A stretch of DNA of 64,000 nucleotides from Dipteris shenzhenensis. Lineage: Eukaryota; Polypodiophyta; Polypodiopsida; Gleicheniales. The stretch's first letter is position 1; each line of letters begins with the position of its first letter. A model generated the notes under the pieces. It was given only the letters and a program-made list of their open reading frames with translations. It searched no databases and was not told where the DNA came from. The DNA is taken from assembly GCA_047967505.1 (NCBI GenBank), contig CM106540.1; one strand, written 5' to 3'. Shown piece by piece: positions 57,201 through 64,000 of this stretch. The position numbers and the translations under genes are program-made.

Positions 57201-60200
57201 ACTTCCTCACCACCAACCCTTACTATGATTCAAGGGTTGTGGGTAAGTACTGTGAGAAGAGAGATCCAACTCTGGCGGTTGTCGCATACAGGCGGGGCCA
57301 GTGTGACGATGAGTTAGTAAATGTGACAAACAAAAACTCCCTTTTCAAGCTTCAAGCCAGGTACAAATTCTTACATTACTTATCATGTGGGAAGTCCATG
57401 AGTAGTATACTACATTCCTGTCATAGTTGGTTCCATACTCGTATGGTTGGCCGAACCGTACGCGTATGAAATAATAATTCCGTACGCGTATAGAATGGCC
57501 AATCATACTTGGTTTTTTTGGGTGGAAAATCAGGGTTCTTAGACCTTTATGAAAACTGTTTTTAATCAGTTTCTTTACTTTAAAATTAATACAAGTTTGA
57601 AGTTGAAAGTTTTGTAGCTCTGTCAATTAAATGTGTACAATGTATTTTTTCTGTTTTTTTTTTGGGGTGAATTATGCTCACATATGATTCAGCCCTAGGG
57701 GCTGATCCATACCTGTATCAGACTTCTGTACCCGCATGCCATATGCGTATGGTAACGTATGGGAAAAACTATGATTCCCGTCCTTGTCATTCTGAATGTT
57801 CTAAGATGTGATGGTTGACACTGCCTCTGTGTTTCTCTCAGATATGTTGTGGAGAGGATGGAGCCAGACCTGTGGGCAAAGGTACTAGACCCGGAGAATC
57901 CCTACAGGCGGCAGCTTATCGACCAGGTGGTATCAACTGCCTTGCCAGAGAGTAAGAATCCTGAGCAGGTTTCTGCGACAGTGAAGGCCTTTATGACAGC
58001 AGATTTACCGCATGAACTTATTGAACTCCTTGAAAAGATTGTCCTTCAAAACTCAGCCTTCAGTGGCAACCCTAACCTTCAAAATCTACTTATACTCACG
58101 GCTATTAAGGCCGACAAGTCACGTGTTATGGATTATGTGAACCGGCTAGATAATTTTGATGGCCCTGCTGTTGGAGAAATAGCGGTTGGCTCAGAATTGT
58201 ACGAAGAAGCTTTTGCTATTTTCAAAAAATTCAACTTGAATGTTCAAGCTGTCAATGTTCTCTTGGATAACATCCATAGCATTGAACGTGCTGTTGAATT
58301 TGCCTCACGCGTCGAAGAGGATGAGGTGTGGAGTCAAGTTGCAAAAGCACAGCTGAAAGAGGGGCTTGTTAGTGATGCCATTGAATCATTCATTCTTGCC
58401 AATGATGCCACGGAATTCCTTGATGTTATAAGAGCAGCAGAACAAGCGAGAGTCTTTCAGGATCTTGTCAAGTATTTACTGATGGTCCGGAAGAAGGTGA
58501 AGGAGCCCAAGGTTGATTCTGAGCTTATCTATGCATATGCCAAAATTGACAGGCTGGGTGACATTGAAGAATTCATTGTCCAACCTAATGTGGCAAATCT
58601 TCAAACTGTGGGTGATCGTCTCTTTGATGAAGCTCTCTATGAGGCAGCCAAAATTATTTTCACTCACATTTCCAATTGGGCTAGGCTTGCTAGTACTCTA
58701 GTAAAACTTCACCAATTCCAAGGAGCAGTGGATGCAGCACGGAAGGCTAACAGCTCAAAGACTTGGAAGGAGGTCTGCTTTGCTTGCGTTGATGCTGAGG
58801 AGTTCAGGCTGGCTCAAATATGTGGTCTGAACATTATTATTCAGGTTTCTTCTTACCTTTTATGTGTCCTCTACTCGGCTGCTTGGAAATGTTTTTTTAA
58901 CGTCACGGGTTTTGTTTTTTCTATTCAAATGTTAACGTTTTGTGTGAATTGCCTTTTTAGGTGGATGATTTGGAAGAAGTCAGTGATTATTATCAGAACA
59001 GAGGTCGTTTTGATGAACTTATTGCGTTGATGGAGAGTGGCCTTGGACTGGAAAGGGCACATATGGGCATCTTCACAGAGCTTGGAATTCTTTATGCTAG
59101 ATACCGGCCAGATAAATTGATGGAGCATTTGAAACTGTTTTCCACTCGCATTAATATTCCAAAGCTAATCCGTGTCTGTGATGAGCAACAACATTGGAAG
59201 GAGTTGACTCATCTTTACATACAATATGATGAATTTGACAATGCAGCCACGACTATCATGAACCATTCCCCAGAGGCATGGGATCACATGCAATTCAAGG
59301 ACGTATCTGTGAAGGTCGCAAATGTGGAGCTTTATTACAAGGCTGTTCATTTCTATCTACAGGAACATCCTGATCTAATCAATGATCTTTTGAACGTCTT
59401 GGCTCCTAGGGTGGATCACACTCGAGTAGTTGACATCATGCGGAAGGTAACATTCTTGGAAAGTCATCATACAGCATTTCATTCTTATTTTTTTGGGGGG
59501 CCCCTTTTGTGGTTGAAAGCTTGTGGTTTTAAAGGTGTGGCAATGCTGTTCCTTGAATTGGTAAAGATAGTGCCTTGAGTTGTTTTCTAGCAGTCTATCC
59601 TGAACCTGAAATCTATGTAAATCATCTTAGGAATGCCTTGTCCAAATTGGCCACGTCTATATAGGGGTACTCACTTTCCTTTAACAGAATGAATTTTCTG
59701 TTGTCAAGGTGGTCCATTTGGAATCCACAACTATGGGTGAAGGATTAAACTTAACTCTTTTTAAACGTTTAAAACATTGGACTGTTCTTTAGTGTGTACT
59801 CTTTGTGGTAGTAGATTTATGAGTGGTCTCTTCTAAGGGATGAATTGATAGCAGGCTATCTAATTTAGTTTTTGGTCGTCATCATGGATTTTCTGAAAGT
59901 TTAACACTGATATGCTACTGATTACGTGTCTAGGTGGCTGATTTTTATAATACATTGCTAAACATTTTTACCACTTTACACTAGTAACTAGTTGTTTTGG
60001 CTTACCGTTTGTATATCCTGTTACTGATTGTGTGTCTAGGTGGCTGATCTTAATAATACATGACTAAAGATTTTTACCACTTTACACTAGTAACTTGTTG
60101 TTTTGGCTTACCGCTTGTATATTTTCTTAGTCTTGGGTATCTTGACTTCATTATGTCACATTGCTTTCACATTTCCAGGCTGGGCACCTGCCGCTTGTGA

Positions 60201-62218
60201 AACCATATATGATTGCTGTGCAAAGTAACAATAATGCTGCTGTCAATGAAGCCTTGAATGCACTTTATATTGAAGAAGAGGATTATGAAAGACTTAGGGA
60301 ATCCATTGACATGCATGACAACTTCGATCAAATCACGTTGGCACAGAAGGTAACATGCTTTTTCTGCTGAAATCCATATTGTGGTGATCATATGTATGCA
60401 TGTTCTTCTTAAATAAAATCTAAGCCATATTTTCTGTGCTTTGCAACAGCTTGAGAAGCACGAGCTTTTGGAATTTCGGCGGATTGCTGCTCTTATTTAC
60501 AAGAAGGCTGGAAGATGGAAACAGTCTGTGGCTCTTTCAAAGAAGGATAACTTGTACAAAGATGCGATGGAGACCTGTTCGCAATCGGGTGATCGGGAGC
60601 TTGCTGAGGAGCTTTTGGCTTTCTTTGTTGACCAGGTGCTGACTGCTCATTGTTTTATATAGATGAGAGTGGAATTAGGTGAGTGGTTGATGGGTTACTT
60701 ATTGCAAATATAAGAAATTGCAATGGTACTCACTTGTTCAGGGTATGAAATTGCAGACAAAGGAAGTAACATGCAGGGATGTAAATTCTCTCTATCCTCT
60801 CCCCTCCCCCCCCCCCCCCAAAAAAAAAAAAAAAACAAAGAAATAAGAATCTCTCTCTCACTACCCCTTCATGCACACGTGCACACCCACCACTGCTTGC
60901 TCATGTGCGACAGATAGCTGGGGCGTAAAAGTTTTCTTCTAATGCCTGTTTGGCTAACATGATGCTAGCGAATGCTAGGTAACTTGCTCAATGGCAAAAG
61001 TTGAATCTTCATCTGACATATTAGTTGTGTCCTCGTCATCCTCATGTAAAGTATGTGGTAGGGTTGATTCCCATTAGAGCAGGTGATTATGGTGGGGGTG
61101 CGGGAAGAGAGAGGTGTGTGTGTGTGCGCTGCTTTTTTGTTCTGTTCCCAGCAAGGTCTTATGTGGTACATATAGCCACTAGAATTGCTTGATATGATTA
61201 TGGAACTTTCCGATTATAAGATAGACCGTTCACTCTTTTAGCCTGCTCCAAAACAGGATCAGCTCTGTAGATATTTTTGGTTCTGCAGTTGTCAACTTGT
61301 GATTTAAAAATTTGCTCATCTAGCCGCCGCCGCGCCCCCCTCCCCCCCCCCCCCCCCCACCCTCCCTCCCCCCCTCCCATTTTGTTATTACATATCACAA
61401 TGGTGGCTATAATGAGTTGGAGATAAATCTAGGTTTTTGGGTCTATTATGTGTGCAGAGTTAGCTTGCCTCTGGTTTTTTTCTAGATCTGTGTTCATCTT
61501 GGTACAGTTGAATGCATTGCTGCCGTTGGTTTGAATGCCCTGCTGTGCGTCATAGTATATTGCTAAAGTGTCGATCTATGAATTCAATTCCTACCAAATT
61601 GTCCTTGGGGTCTACGCAAGCTAAACCCTCACAATACTTTGTATGCAGGGAAAGAAGGAGTGCTTTGCATCATGCTTGTTCACATGCTATGACCTAATTC
61701 GGGTTGATGTTGCCCTAGAGTTGGCATGGATGAATAACATGGTTGATTTTGTTTTCCCTTACTTGCTACAGGTGAGAATTCATGTGTTGGCACAAATGAA
61801 GCTGGAAATTTGTGAAAGGGGTTCCATTTTCTGATATAACTGGTTCTGGCTGCAGTTTTTGCGAGAGTATACTGGTAAAGTGGACGAGCTCGTAAAAGAC
61901 AAACTTCTGGCCCAAGAAGAGGTGAAATCAAAGGAGAACGAGGAGAAAGATCTTGTTGCACAACAGGTAAAGGTTTTAACCTGCAGATGCTAGGAGTCCA
62001 TGGATTTAGCCCATCAAATACTTTATTTATGATGGTCATTTTGTTTTTGGTTTTGTGTATAGAATATGTATGCACAGCTGCTGCCTCTTGCATTACCAGC
62101 TCCCCCTATGCCTGGTATGGGTGGTGGCTATGACCCTGGATTTGTGGGAGGGATGCCTGGGATGCCTGGAATGCCAGGTATGCCTGCCTATGGTATGCCT
62201 CCTATGGGTGGTTACTGA
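30686..62218 (+). CDS. CHC: Clathrin heavy chain, 30 coding exons
   Basis: Heavy chain of the clathrin triskelion, which coats vesicles at the plasma membrane and trans-Golgi network. Exons: 30686-30730, 31719-31923, 43361-43449, 43585-43663, 44205-44332, 44558-44656, 44783-44891, 47296-47375, 47496-47723, 47836-47901, 48134-48250, 48353-48550, 48687-48803, 49003-49062, 49205-49291, 49603-49686, 49762-49896, 55759-55821, 55930-56034, 56122-56234, 56508-56760, 56858-56994, 57082-57360, 57842-58844, 58961-59446, 60179-60349, 60450-60635, 61649-61771, 61856-61966, 62063-62218. They sum to 5,112 nt = 1,703 residues plus TGA, the usual plant length, with every phase consistent and no stop. N-terminal seven-blade propeller ~1-330, linker, seven clathrin leg repeats, trimerisation region and flexible tail. 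Introns 10 and 19 are GC-AG. The gene looks functional. Confidence 0.97.
30731..31718 (+). other. CHC: CHC intron 1 (988 bp)
   Basis: GT-AG. Relatively GC-rich at its 5' end, with a TC run at about 31439-31457 and a T-rich tract directly before the acceptor. A first intron so close to the start codon often influences expression in plants, but nothing here proves it. Confidence 0.9.
31719..31923 (+). CDS. CHC: CHC exon 2 (residues 16-83)
   Basis: Reads [20 protein letters not shown] and on through [20 protein letters not shown], the first propeller blades. Ends in phase 1 (AAA G|gt) and joins exon 3 (CT CAA) more than 11 kb away. Confidence 0.97.
32004..32078. repeat. (GATA)n-(GA)n microsatellite
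   Basis: Five GATA units run into about 25 GA units, just inside intron 2. Confidence 0.95.
32079..34195. other. Unassigned intron 2 sequence
   Basis: No domain recognised. A segment at about 32505-32540 (TTTTCAACCATCATGAGATTG) resembles part of the terminal repeat of element D. Confidence 0.4.
34199..34330. repeat. 36-bp direct repeats, 96 bp apart
   Basis: A 36-bp block (key words GGCGATGGTGATGGGATG and TGCCTATCA) occurs at 34199-34234 and 34295-34330 with one mismatch. Confidence 0.9.
34331..35662. other. Unassigned intron 2 sequence
   Basis: No recognised domain on either strand; probably old repeat sequence. Confidence 0.4.
35663..36924. repeat. 294-bp tandem unit, first copy split by a LINE fragment
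   Basis: Unit 2 (36631-36924) runs from GTGAGAGAGTGAAAGC through AATAGATTCTAAAGAGAGC to TTTGGAGTGCTGA. Unit 1 has the same text, but its ATTCT/AAAGAGAGC junction is separated by about 650 bp (35721-36370) of LINE sequence. Its left part (35663-35720) also carries an extra ~20-bp duplication (AAGCTAGGAGTA twice). Unit 2 therefore preserves the empty site. Confidence 0.88.
35721..36370 (+). mobile_element. 5'-truncated LINE fragment
   Basis: Encodes [10 protein letters not shown] and then an [11 protein letters not shown]...[18 protein letters not shown] stretch, the C-terminal zinc-finger-like region after plant LINE reverse transcriptase (E/D-x-I-x-H-x-x-x-x-C and the W-x-I-W-(K/R)-A-(R/K) signature). 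The coding part is followed by ~290 bp of 3' sequence ending TTAATAGAAGTCTCTTTTTT, a typical LINE 3' end. The 5' joint shares GATTCT with the target, consistent with microhomology at a truncated end. No target duplication seen. Confidence 0.75.
36925..37254 (+). promoter_or_regulatory. LTR-promoter-like segment
   Basis: CTATTTATAG at about 36966-36975 and two CCATAAAAG words (about 37054 and 37077) lie in a GC-rich context with many GGCTGG/CCAGCC and CAGTCGGTT words. The same composition occurs at 42030-42120 and 52730-52830. Probably LTR remains of one retrotransposon family; boundaries are not defined. Confidence 0.4.
37441..37810. repeat. Terminal direct repeat of element D, left copy
   Basis: 370 bp starting TTGAATGAAGAG and ending GGTATATG. 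Includes an inverted repeat CCCACTG...CAGTGGG (about 37630-37662). Confidence 0.93.
37908..38202 (-). repeat. 3' LTR of element B
   Basis: 295 bp. Contains a ~70-bp segment (about 37950-38030) that is absent from the other LTR. Confidence 0.93.
38506..39346 (-). pseudogene. Gag of element B (one stop, one frameshift)
   Basis: Begins [20 protein letters not shown] at 39346 with TWQIK after it. A stop interrupts at 39107-39109 after HHISDI, and the frame shifts at about 39085-39095. From there a long open stretch reads [20 protein letters not shown], then the gag core, [12 protein letters not shown], and two intact zinc knuckles ([14 protein letters not shown] and [14 protein letters not shown]), ending KWAF. 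Same layout as the gag of element A but with both knuckles complete. Reconstructed length about 280 residues. Confidence 0.88.
39377..39596. repeat. 110-bp tandem duplication in element B leader
   Basis: Copies at 39377-39486 and 39487-39596 differ at only about two positions. They lie between primer site and gag. Confidence 0.93.
39725..40010. repeat. Short repeats GCAGATCTGGC in element B leader
   Basis: A 22-bp unit (AGAAAGTCATGGGCAGCA...) is doubled at 39730-39775. Then about ten copies of (G/A)CAGATCTGG(C/T)(G/A) follow at 39845-40000. The palindrome AGATCT is at each unit's core. Confidence 0.88.
40217..40229 (-). other. Primer binding site of element B
   Basis: The - strand reads TGGTATCAGAGCC directly after the LTR, the initiator-tRNA primer site also used by elements A and C. 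Confidence 0.95.
40230..40461 (-). repeat. 5' LTR of element B
   Basis: 232 bp. Compared with the 3' LTR it lacks about 70 bp and has one extra 9-bp AAAACTAGA unit; the rest is almost identical. Confidence 0.93.
40574..40946. repeat. Terminal direct repeat of element D, right copy
   Basis: 373 bp, differing from the left copy by a few substitutions and a 3-bp insertion. Its last three bases ATG overlap the start of the 16-bp duplication. Confidence 0.93.
41104..41140 (+). repeat. Hairpin at a gypsy LTR start
   Basis: TGTCACATGCACCC pairs with GGGTGCAATGTGACA (one bulged base), directly after the polypurine stretch of the + strand gypsy remnant. It is probably the 5' end of that element's 3' LTR; the LTR does not continue recognisably past ~41200. 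Confidence 0.65.
41254..42010 (-). pseudogene. Ty3/gypsy integrase fragment
   Basis: - strand text from 42010 down: [20 protein letters not shown] then GMDFVGPL (integrase core start with the first catalytic Asp), then [15 protein letters not shown] with [12 protein letters not shown] (second Asp region, SDRD to SGRD), [10 protein letters not shown] (third catalytic Glu), and [11 protein letters not shown]. Broken by frameshifts near 41830 and 41600. No other part of this element is nearby, so it is a fragment, in the opposite direction to the gypsy piece at 40960-41088. Confidence 0.88.
42011..42180 (+). promoter_or_regulatory. LTR-promoter-like segment
   Basis: GC-rich sequence with GGACCGACGTGCTGGTCGG and a TATA-like GCTATTAATAGGG at about 42097-42109. 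Similar composition to 52730-52830. Tentative. Confidence 0.35.
42178..42225. repeat. (TC)n microsatellite
   Basis: About 24 uninterrupted TC units in intron 2. Confidence 0.95.
42660..42905. repeat. ~142-bp tandem duplication in intron 2
   Basis: Blocks beginning CTTTCTTTCTAG-TTGTTGCATCTTG and containing GTGTCTCAGG-CGCTCCTGGGCA recur at about 42664 and 42806, with moderate divergence. Confidence 0.82.
43361..47723 (+). CDS. CHC: CHC exons 3-9 (residues 84-354): rest of the N-terminal propeller
   Basis: Seven exons complete the seven-bladed propeller that binds clathrin-box motifs of cargo adaptors, and enter the linker. Recognisable text: [20 protein letters not shown] (exon 3), [17 protein letters not shown] (4), [15 protein letters not shown] (5), [20 protein letters not shown] (6), [15 protein letters not shown] (7), [17 protein letters not shown] (8), [20 protein letters not shown] (9). 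The acceptor of exon 4 is a weak AAG. Exon 6 starts at the last of three identical acceptor-like sites (see findings). Confidence 0.96.
44355..44578 (+). repeat. Duplicated splice acceptor of CHC exon 6
   Basis: A 103-bp block (44355-44457 and 44476-44578, period 121) holds the last part of intron 5, the acceptor TTTTGCAG and the first 21 coding bases of exon 6. The 18-bp filler between copies is itself built from two pieces of the block and adds a third TTGCAG|CGTCCTC site (exon start would be 44471). Only the last copy (exon start 44558) reads through; starts at 44437 and 44471 meet in-frame stops within eight codons. Confidence 0.93.
44892..47295 (+). other. CHC: CHC intron 7 (2,404 bp)
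   Basis: GT-AG. A ~51-bp repeat with ATTGCTTTC-(T/C)GTTAATAAAA occurs at about 45768 and 45819, and a short TC run lies at about 46611-46629. No transposon domain was recognised. Confidence 0.85.
47836..49896 (+). CDS. CHC: CHC exons 10-17 (residues 355-642): linker, ankle and first leg repeats
   Basis: Reads [20 protein letters not shown] (exon 10), [17 protein letters not shown] (11), [20 protein letters not shown] (12), [20 protein letters not shown] (13), [16 protein letters not shown] (14), [19 protein letters not shown] (15), [19 protein letters not shown] (16), [20 protein letters not shown] (17). Ankle and distal leg start. Exon 10 ends CTG|GCAAGT, a GC donor with otherwise ideal consensus; every other junction here is GT-AG and all are phase 0. 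Confidence 0.96.
49897..55758 (+). other. CHC: CHC intron 17 (5,862 bp)
   Basis: GT-AG, phase 0. Holds the putative solo LTR at 52204-53499 and otherwise unassigned sequence. An alternating purine-pyrimidine tract rich in GTGTGCGCGCATG words lies at about 54394-54450. No coding potential beyond chance frames. Confidence 0.88.
52204..53499 (+). mobile_element. Putative solo LTR in intron 17
   Basis: 1,296 bp starting TGTTGGAAA and ending TTTCTAACA (imperfect inverted ends, TG...CA). It contains a promoter-like GGGCCTATAAAAGGAGGG at about 52803-52820 in a GGGCC-rich setting, and a ~165-bp internal duplication (about 52845-52990 and 53010-53135, shared GAGCTGCAGACTGAGCT). Flanking pentamers TCATC and CAATC match only partly, and no internal region or partner LTR exists. 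Hence a probable but unproven solo LTR. Confidence 0.5.
55759..57360 (+). CDS. CHC: CHC exons 18-23 (residues 643-958): distal leg and knee
   Basis: Reads [20 protein letters not shown] (18), [20 protein letters not shown] (19), [20 protein letters not shown] (20), [20 protein letters not shown] (21), [20 protein letters not shown] (22), [20 protein letters not shown] (23). Covers the distal leg repeats and the knee. Exon 19 ends CAG|GCAAGA, a GC donor; a GT donor 18 nt downstream would add six residues in frame. Intron 19 is only 87 bp. Confidence 0.96.
57361..57841 (+). other. CHC: CHC intron 23 with repeated CCGTACGCGTAT
   Basis: 481 bp, GT-AG. CCGTACGCGTAT occurs twice about 25 bp apart (around 57456 and 57481), framed by GGTTGGCC and GGCCAATC. 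The later part has GCATGCCATATGCGTATGG and TAACGTATGGG. Purpose unknown. Confidence 0.8.
57842..58844 (+). CDS. CHC: CHC exon 24 (residues 959-1293): proximal leg
   Basis: Largest exon, 1,003 nt. It includes [80 protein letters not shown] and [20 protein letters not shown]. It forms much of the proximal leg repeats, which carry the light-chain binding surface further on. Confidence 0.97.
58961..60635 (+). CDS. CHC: CHC exons 25-27 (residues 1294-1574): light-chain binding leg
   Basis: Exon 25 reads [20 protein letters not shown] and [20 protein letters not shown]; exon 26 [20 protein letters not shown]; exon 27 [20 protein letters not shown]. In the family this part binds the light chains and leads into the trimerisation hub. 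All GT-AG, phase 0. Confidence 0.97.
59916..60126. repeat. 106-bp tandem duplication in CHC intron 25
   Basis: Copies at 59916-60021 and 60022-60126 share GTGTCTAGGTGGCTGAT, TTTTTACCACTTTACACTAG and TTGTTTTGGCTTACCG with few changes. Lies just before the acceptor of exon 26. Confidence 0.92.
60636..61648 (+). other. CHC: CHC intron 27 with homopolymer tracts
   Basis: 1,013 bp, GT-AG. Contains a C run passing directly into an A run (about 60807-60835) and a long C-rich tract (about 61335-61377) whose complement is G-rich. No coding potential. Confidence 0.85.
61649..62218 (+). CDS. CHC: CHC exons 28-30 (residues 1575-1703): trimerisation region and tail
   Basis: Exon 28 reads [20 protein letters not shown] (trimerisation helices), exon 29 [20 protein letters not shown] plus a charged coiled segment, and exon 30 [20 protein letters not shown], ending in a Gly/Met/Pro-rich tail with four tandem P-G-M/M-P-G units and [11 protein letters not shown] at 62216-62218. 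Confidence 0.97.
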
Positions 62219-62520
62219 AATCGACACATGTGGATTGCTGGAGGTGAAATTAAATGAACATGCCTGGAGTGTACTTTGTGCCTCAATGCGAAATTCAGAT
62301 AGTGAGATATCAGATCCCTTTGAAGTGACCACAGAAGAGAGAGCTTTTCATGGTTGCTGCTGTGTGAGGTGACATCACCAGCAATGGGTCTGTCAAAAGG
62401 ATGCTATCAGTGGAGCTGAGTGTGAGCTAGGATGTGGGATTTTTTGTAGCTTCTATGGATAAGATAGATTTAGAACCCACTCGGTCATTTTTTTAAAAAT
62501 AAAGATCTTTCGGAGGTTAG
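62219..62520 (+). terminator. CHC: CHC 3' UTR with likely poly(A) signal
   Basis: A good AATAAA lies at 62498-62503, about 280 bp after the stop codon, in a T/A-rich setting followed by GT-rich sequence. The cleavage site itself cannot be placed. Confidence 0.6.
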
Positions 62521-64000
62521 CATTGTGATATTGTTGAGGCTAACCTTAATTTTTTAGTCCTACTTGTTTGTTTCTGTGGAGAAGCAGAGGCATGTAGCCC
62601 TGGCTATGGCTGATACACTGATTACACGTGAACAGACAAGGTGTATGTGCTTACTTGTACAAGGCAGTCAGCTAATTAAATGTGGTATTTTATGCAAGAA
62701 AGATGCAGATGATGTTCAAGCTATTGATAGCTACAGTGCGGGGACTAGTTGAATGTGGCAGTATTACCTTTTATGGAAACAAGAGCAGCTGTAAATTGAG
62801 TATAAGTGTCTGGTGCGTTAGCCTCATTTATTGAGTTCCTGGACTGTCAGAGAGCCTCTAGTGTTTTTAACATTGGAAAGTTATGGAGTTTGTGCATTTT
62901 CTGTTTTGAGCCTTCTAAATTTTGACCCTTACTCTGGTAGTTATGGAACAGCTTTGTTGGTTATTATTTTGAATTTGGTTTTTCACATTGGTAAGTTGCC
63001 TCTTGTGCTTCTCTCTTTCCAAAACACGTCACCTCACGTTTCAAATGTTTAAAACACGTCCTGATTAGCATTCAAGGGGTGGAATCCTCTGCAAGGAGGG
63101 TACTCTGTAGGCTTCAGCTACCAGTTTTTAATTAGGAAAAGTGGTTTCCTTTTCGTTAGAGGGCCTTTTGCCACCCTGCATAAAGGTCTCCACTGGGGAA
63201 AAAAAAGGAAACCATTATTTTAATAGGCTGTGGTACCAAATGGCAGTAGGGTCAAGCCGAGGAAAATTGGCTGCAGCTGTCACGTAATGAGAAGACTTAG
63301 GTCCAAGGAAGAGGCTGCACGTCTAAAGGCAGTAAAATAGATTCAGAAGATGTGGAGCTCATACCAAATTTGTTCAGCTGTGGAGTCCCAAAGAGGGAAT
63401 TCTGTTTGACGCCGACTCCCTTGCCATCCTGAAACTATATTTGAATTATTGATGTTAAAGAACATTTCAGGAACCTTTTCAAAGTAGCCTAATCATGGCA
63501 TTTGTGTACTAGGCTCATAATAGGCCTAATTTTGCATTTGACACGGTAGGGAGGGCTGTTGCAACAGGATTAAACTCGATTTTCTGTGCCCCATCTTTGC
63601 TTTTCAAGGTGACATCGACATGTGAAGATTGTTGTGTGCGCTTTGTGTGAGAATTTCCTAATCATGCCATTCCCACGTTCTAGGTTCACAGTATCCCACA
63701 TTTTAGGTTCACAGTATAAGTCAAGATCTCGGCAGGTATGAAGGTATGATCCTTGTAACTTGCTCCTTTTTATTCGAAGCTTAGTTTGTAGTGACAGTGA
63801 ACTGACGTTTGGCACTTTTAAGTTCAAGGAACGGAGGCTCAATCATTTCTGGCAACTATAAATACTTTAAAATAATGGTGTATTATGTCTTCACGACATG
63901 AGAGCTGCCTGTTGAAATACAACCTAGCTTTAAGGTAATCGTACCAACTTGTATGCTACCATTAAGTGCCGGAGAGTTTTCTATGCTGAAGGCAGGGATA
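62521..64000. other. Downstream intergenic sequence
   Basis: No gene or transposon domain recognised. A 24-bp direct repeat (TTCTAGGTTCACAGTATCCC / TTTTAGGTTCACAGTAT) lies at about 63679-63718. Confidence 0.45.

Noticed and set aside
61198-61398. Gly-rich - strand frame in CHC intron 27
   Set aside because: Translation of a homopolymer C tract; not a gene.

Overview
This is nuclear DNA from a land plant, probably one with a large, transposon-rich genome. The evidence is one plant-type, intron-rich clathrin heavy chain gene on the + strand, surrounded and invaded by plant retrotransposons: Ty1/copia with the TGGTATCAGAGC primer site, Ty3/gypsy, and non-LTR elements. Very long introns and old nested elements would suit a fern, lycophyte or gymnosperm, but the lineage is an inference I cannot settle from sequence alone. 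I saw no second intact protein-coding gene, no bacterial features, no CRISPR array and no RNA gene I could support.

Positions 1-30400 are a repeat-dominated intergenic region. It starts with microsatellites (233-262 and 2018-2089), a divergent ~172-bp tandem array (2180-3060) and a ~90-bp array built on GGCATATGCC (3160-3665). A decayed Ty3/gypsy element on the - strand (3690-9805) follows. It is split by a young gag-only LTR element (element A, 6521-9144, perfect TGTAC target duplication). A Ty1/copia element (element C, 10139-16128) with both LTRs has lost its integrase. Then come a ~450-bp duplicated block (17183/18180), a short inverted-repeat element with a 12-bp target duplication (18730-19198), a gypsy integrase remnant (19700-20420), a non-LTR retrotransposon tail (22690-23440) and several tandem duplications.

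Positions 30420-62520 are the clathrin heavy chain gene. I could place all 30 coding exons with phase-consistent junctions; their lengths sum to 5,112 nt, i.e. 1,703 residues plus a stop, the normal plant length. Two introns use GC instead of GT donors (after 47901 and after 56034). The acceptor of exon 6 sits in a 121-bp-period duplication that creates two decoy acceptors. Intron 2 (31924-43360) has grown to 11.4 kb by nested insertions: a gypsy 3' end is interrupted by an element with 370-bp terminal direct repeats and a 16-bp target duplication (element D), which is itself interrupted by a second gag-only LTR element (element B, perfect ATAAT duplication). Intron 17 (49897-55758) carries a putative 1.3-kb solo LTR.

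Positions 62521-64000 are downstream intergenic sequence with nothing I can name. The most interesting material is the pair of gag-only retrotransposons of one lineage in opposite orientations, element D, and the unusual splice-site architecture of the clathrin gene.
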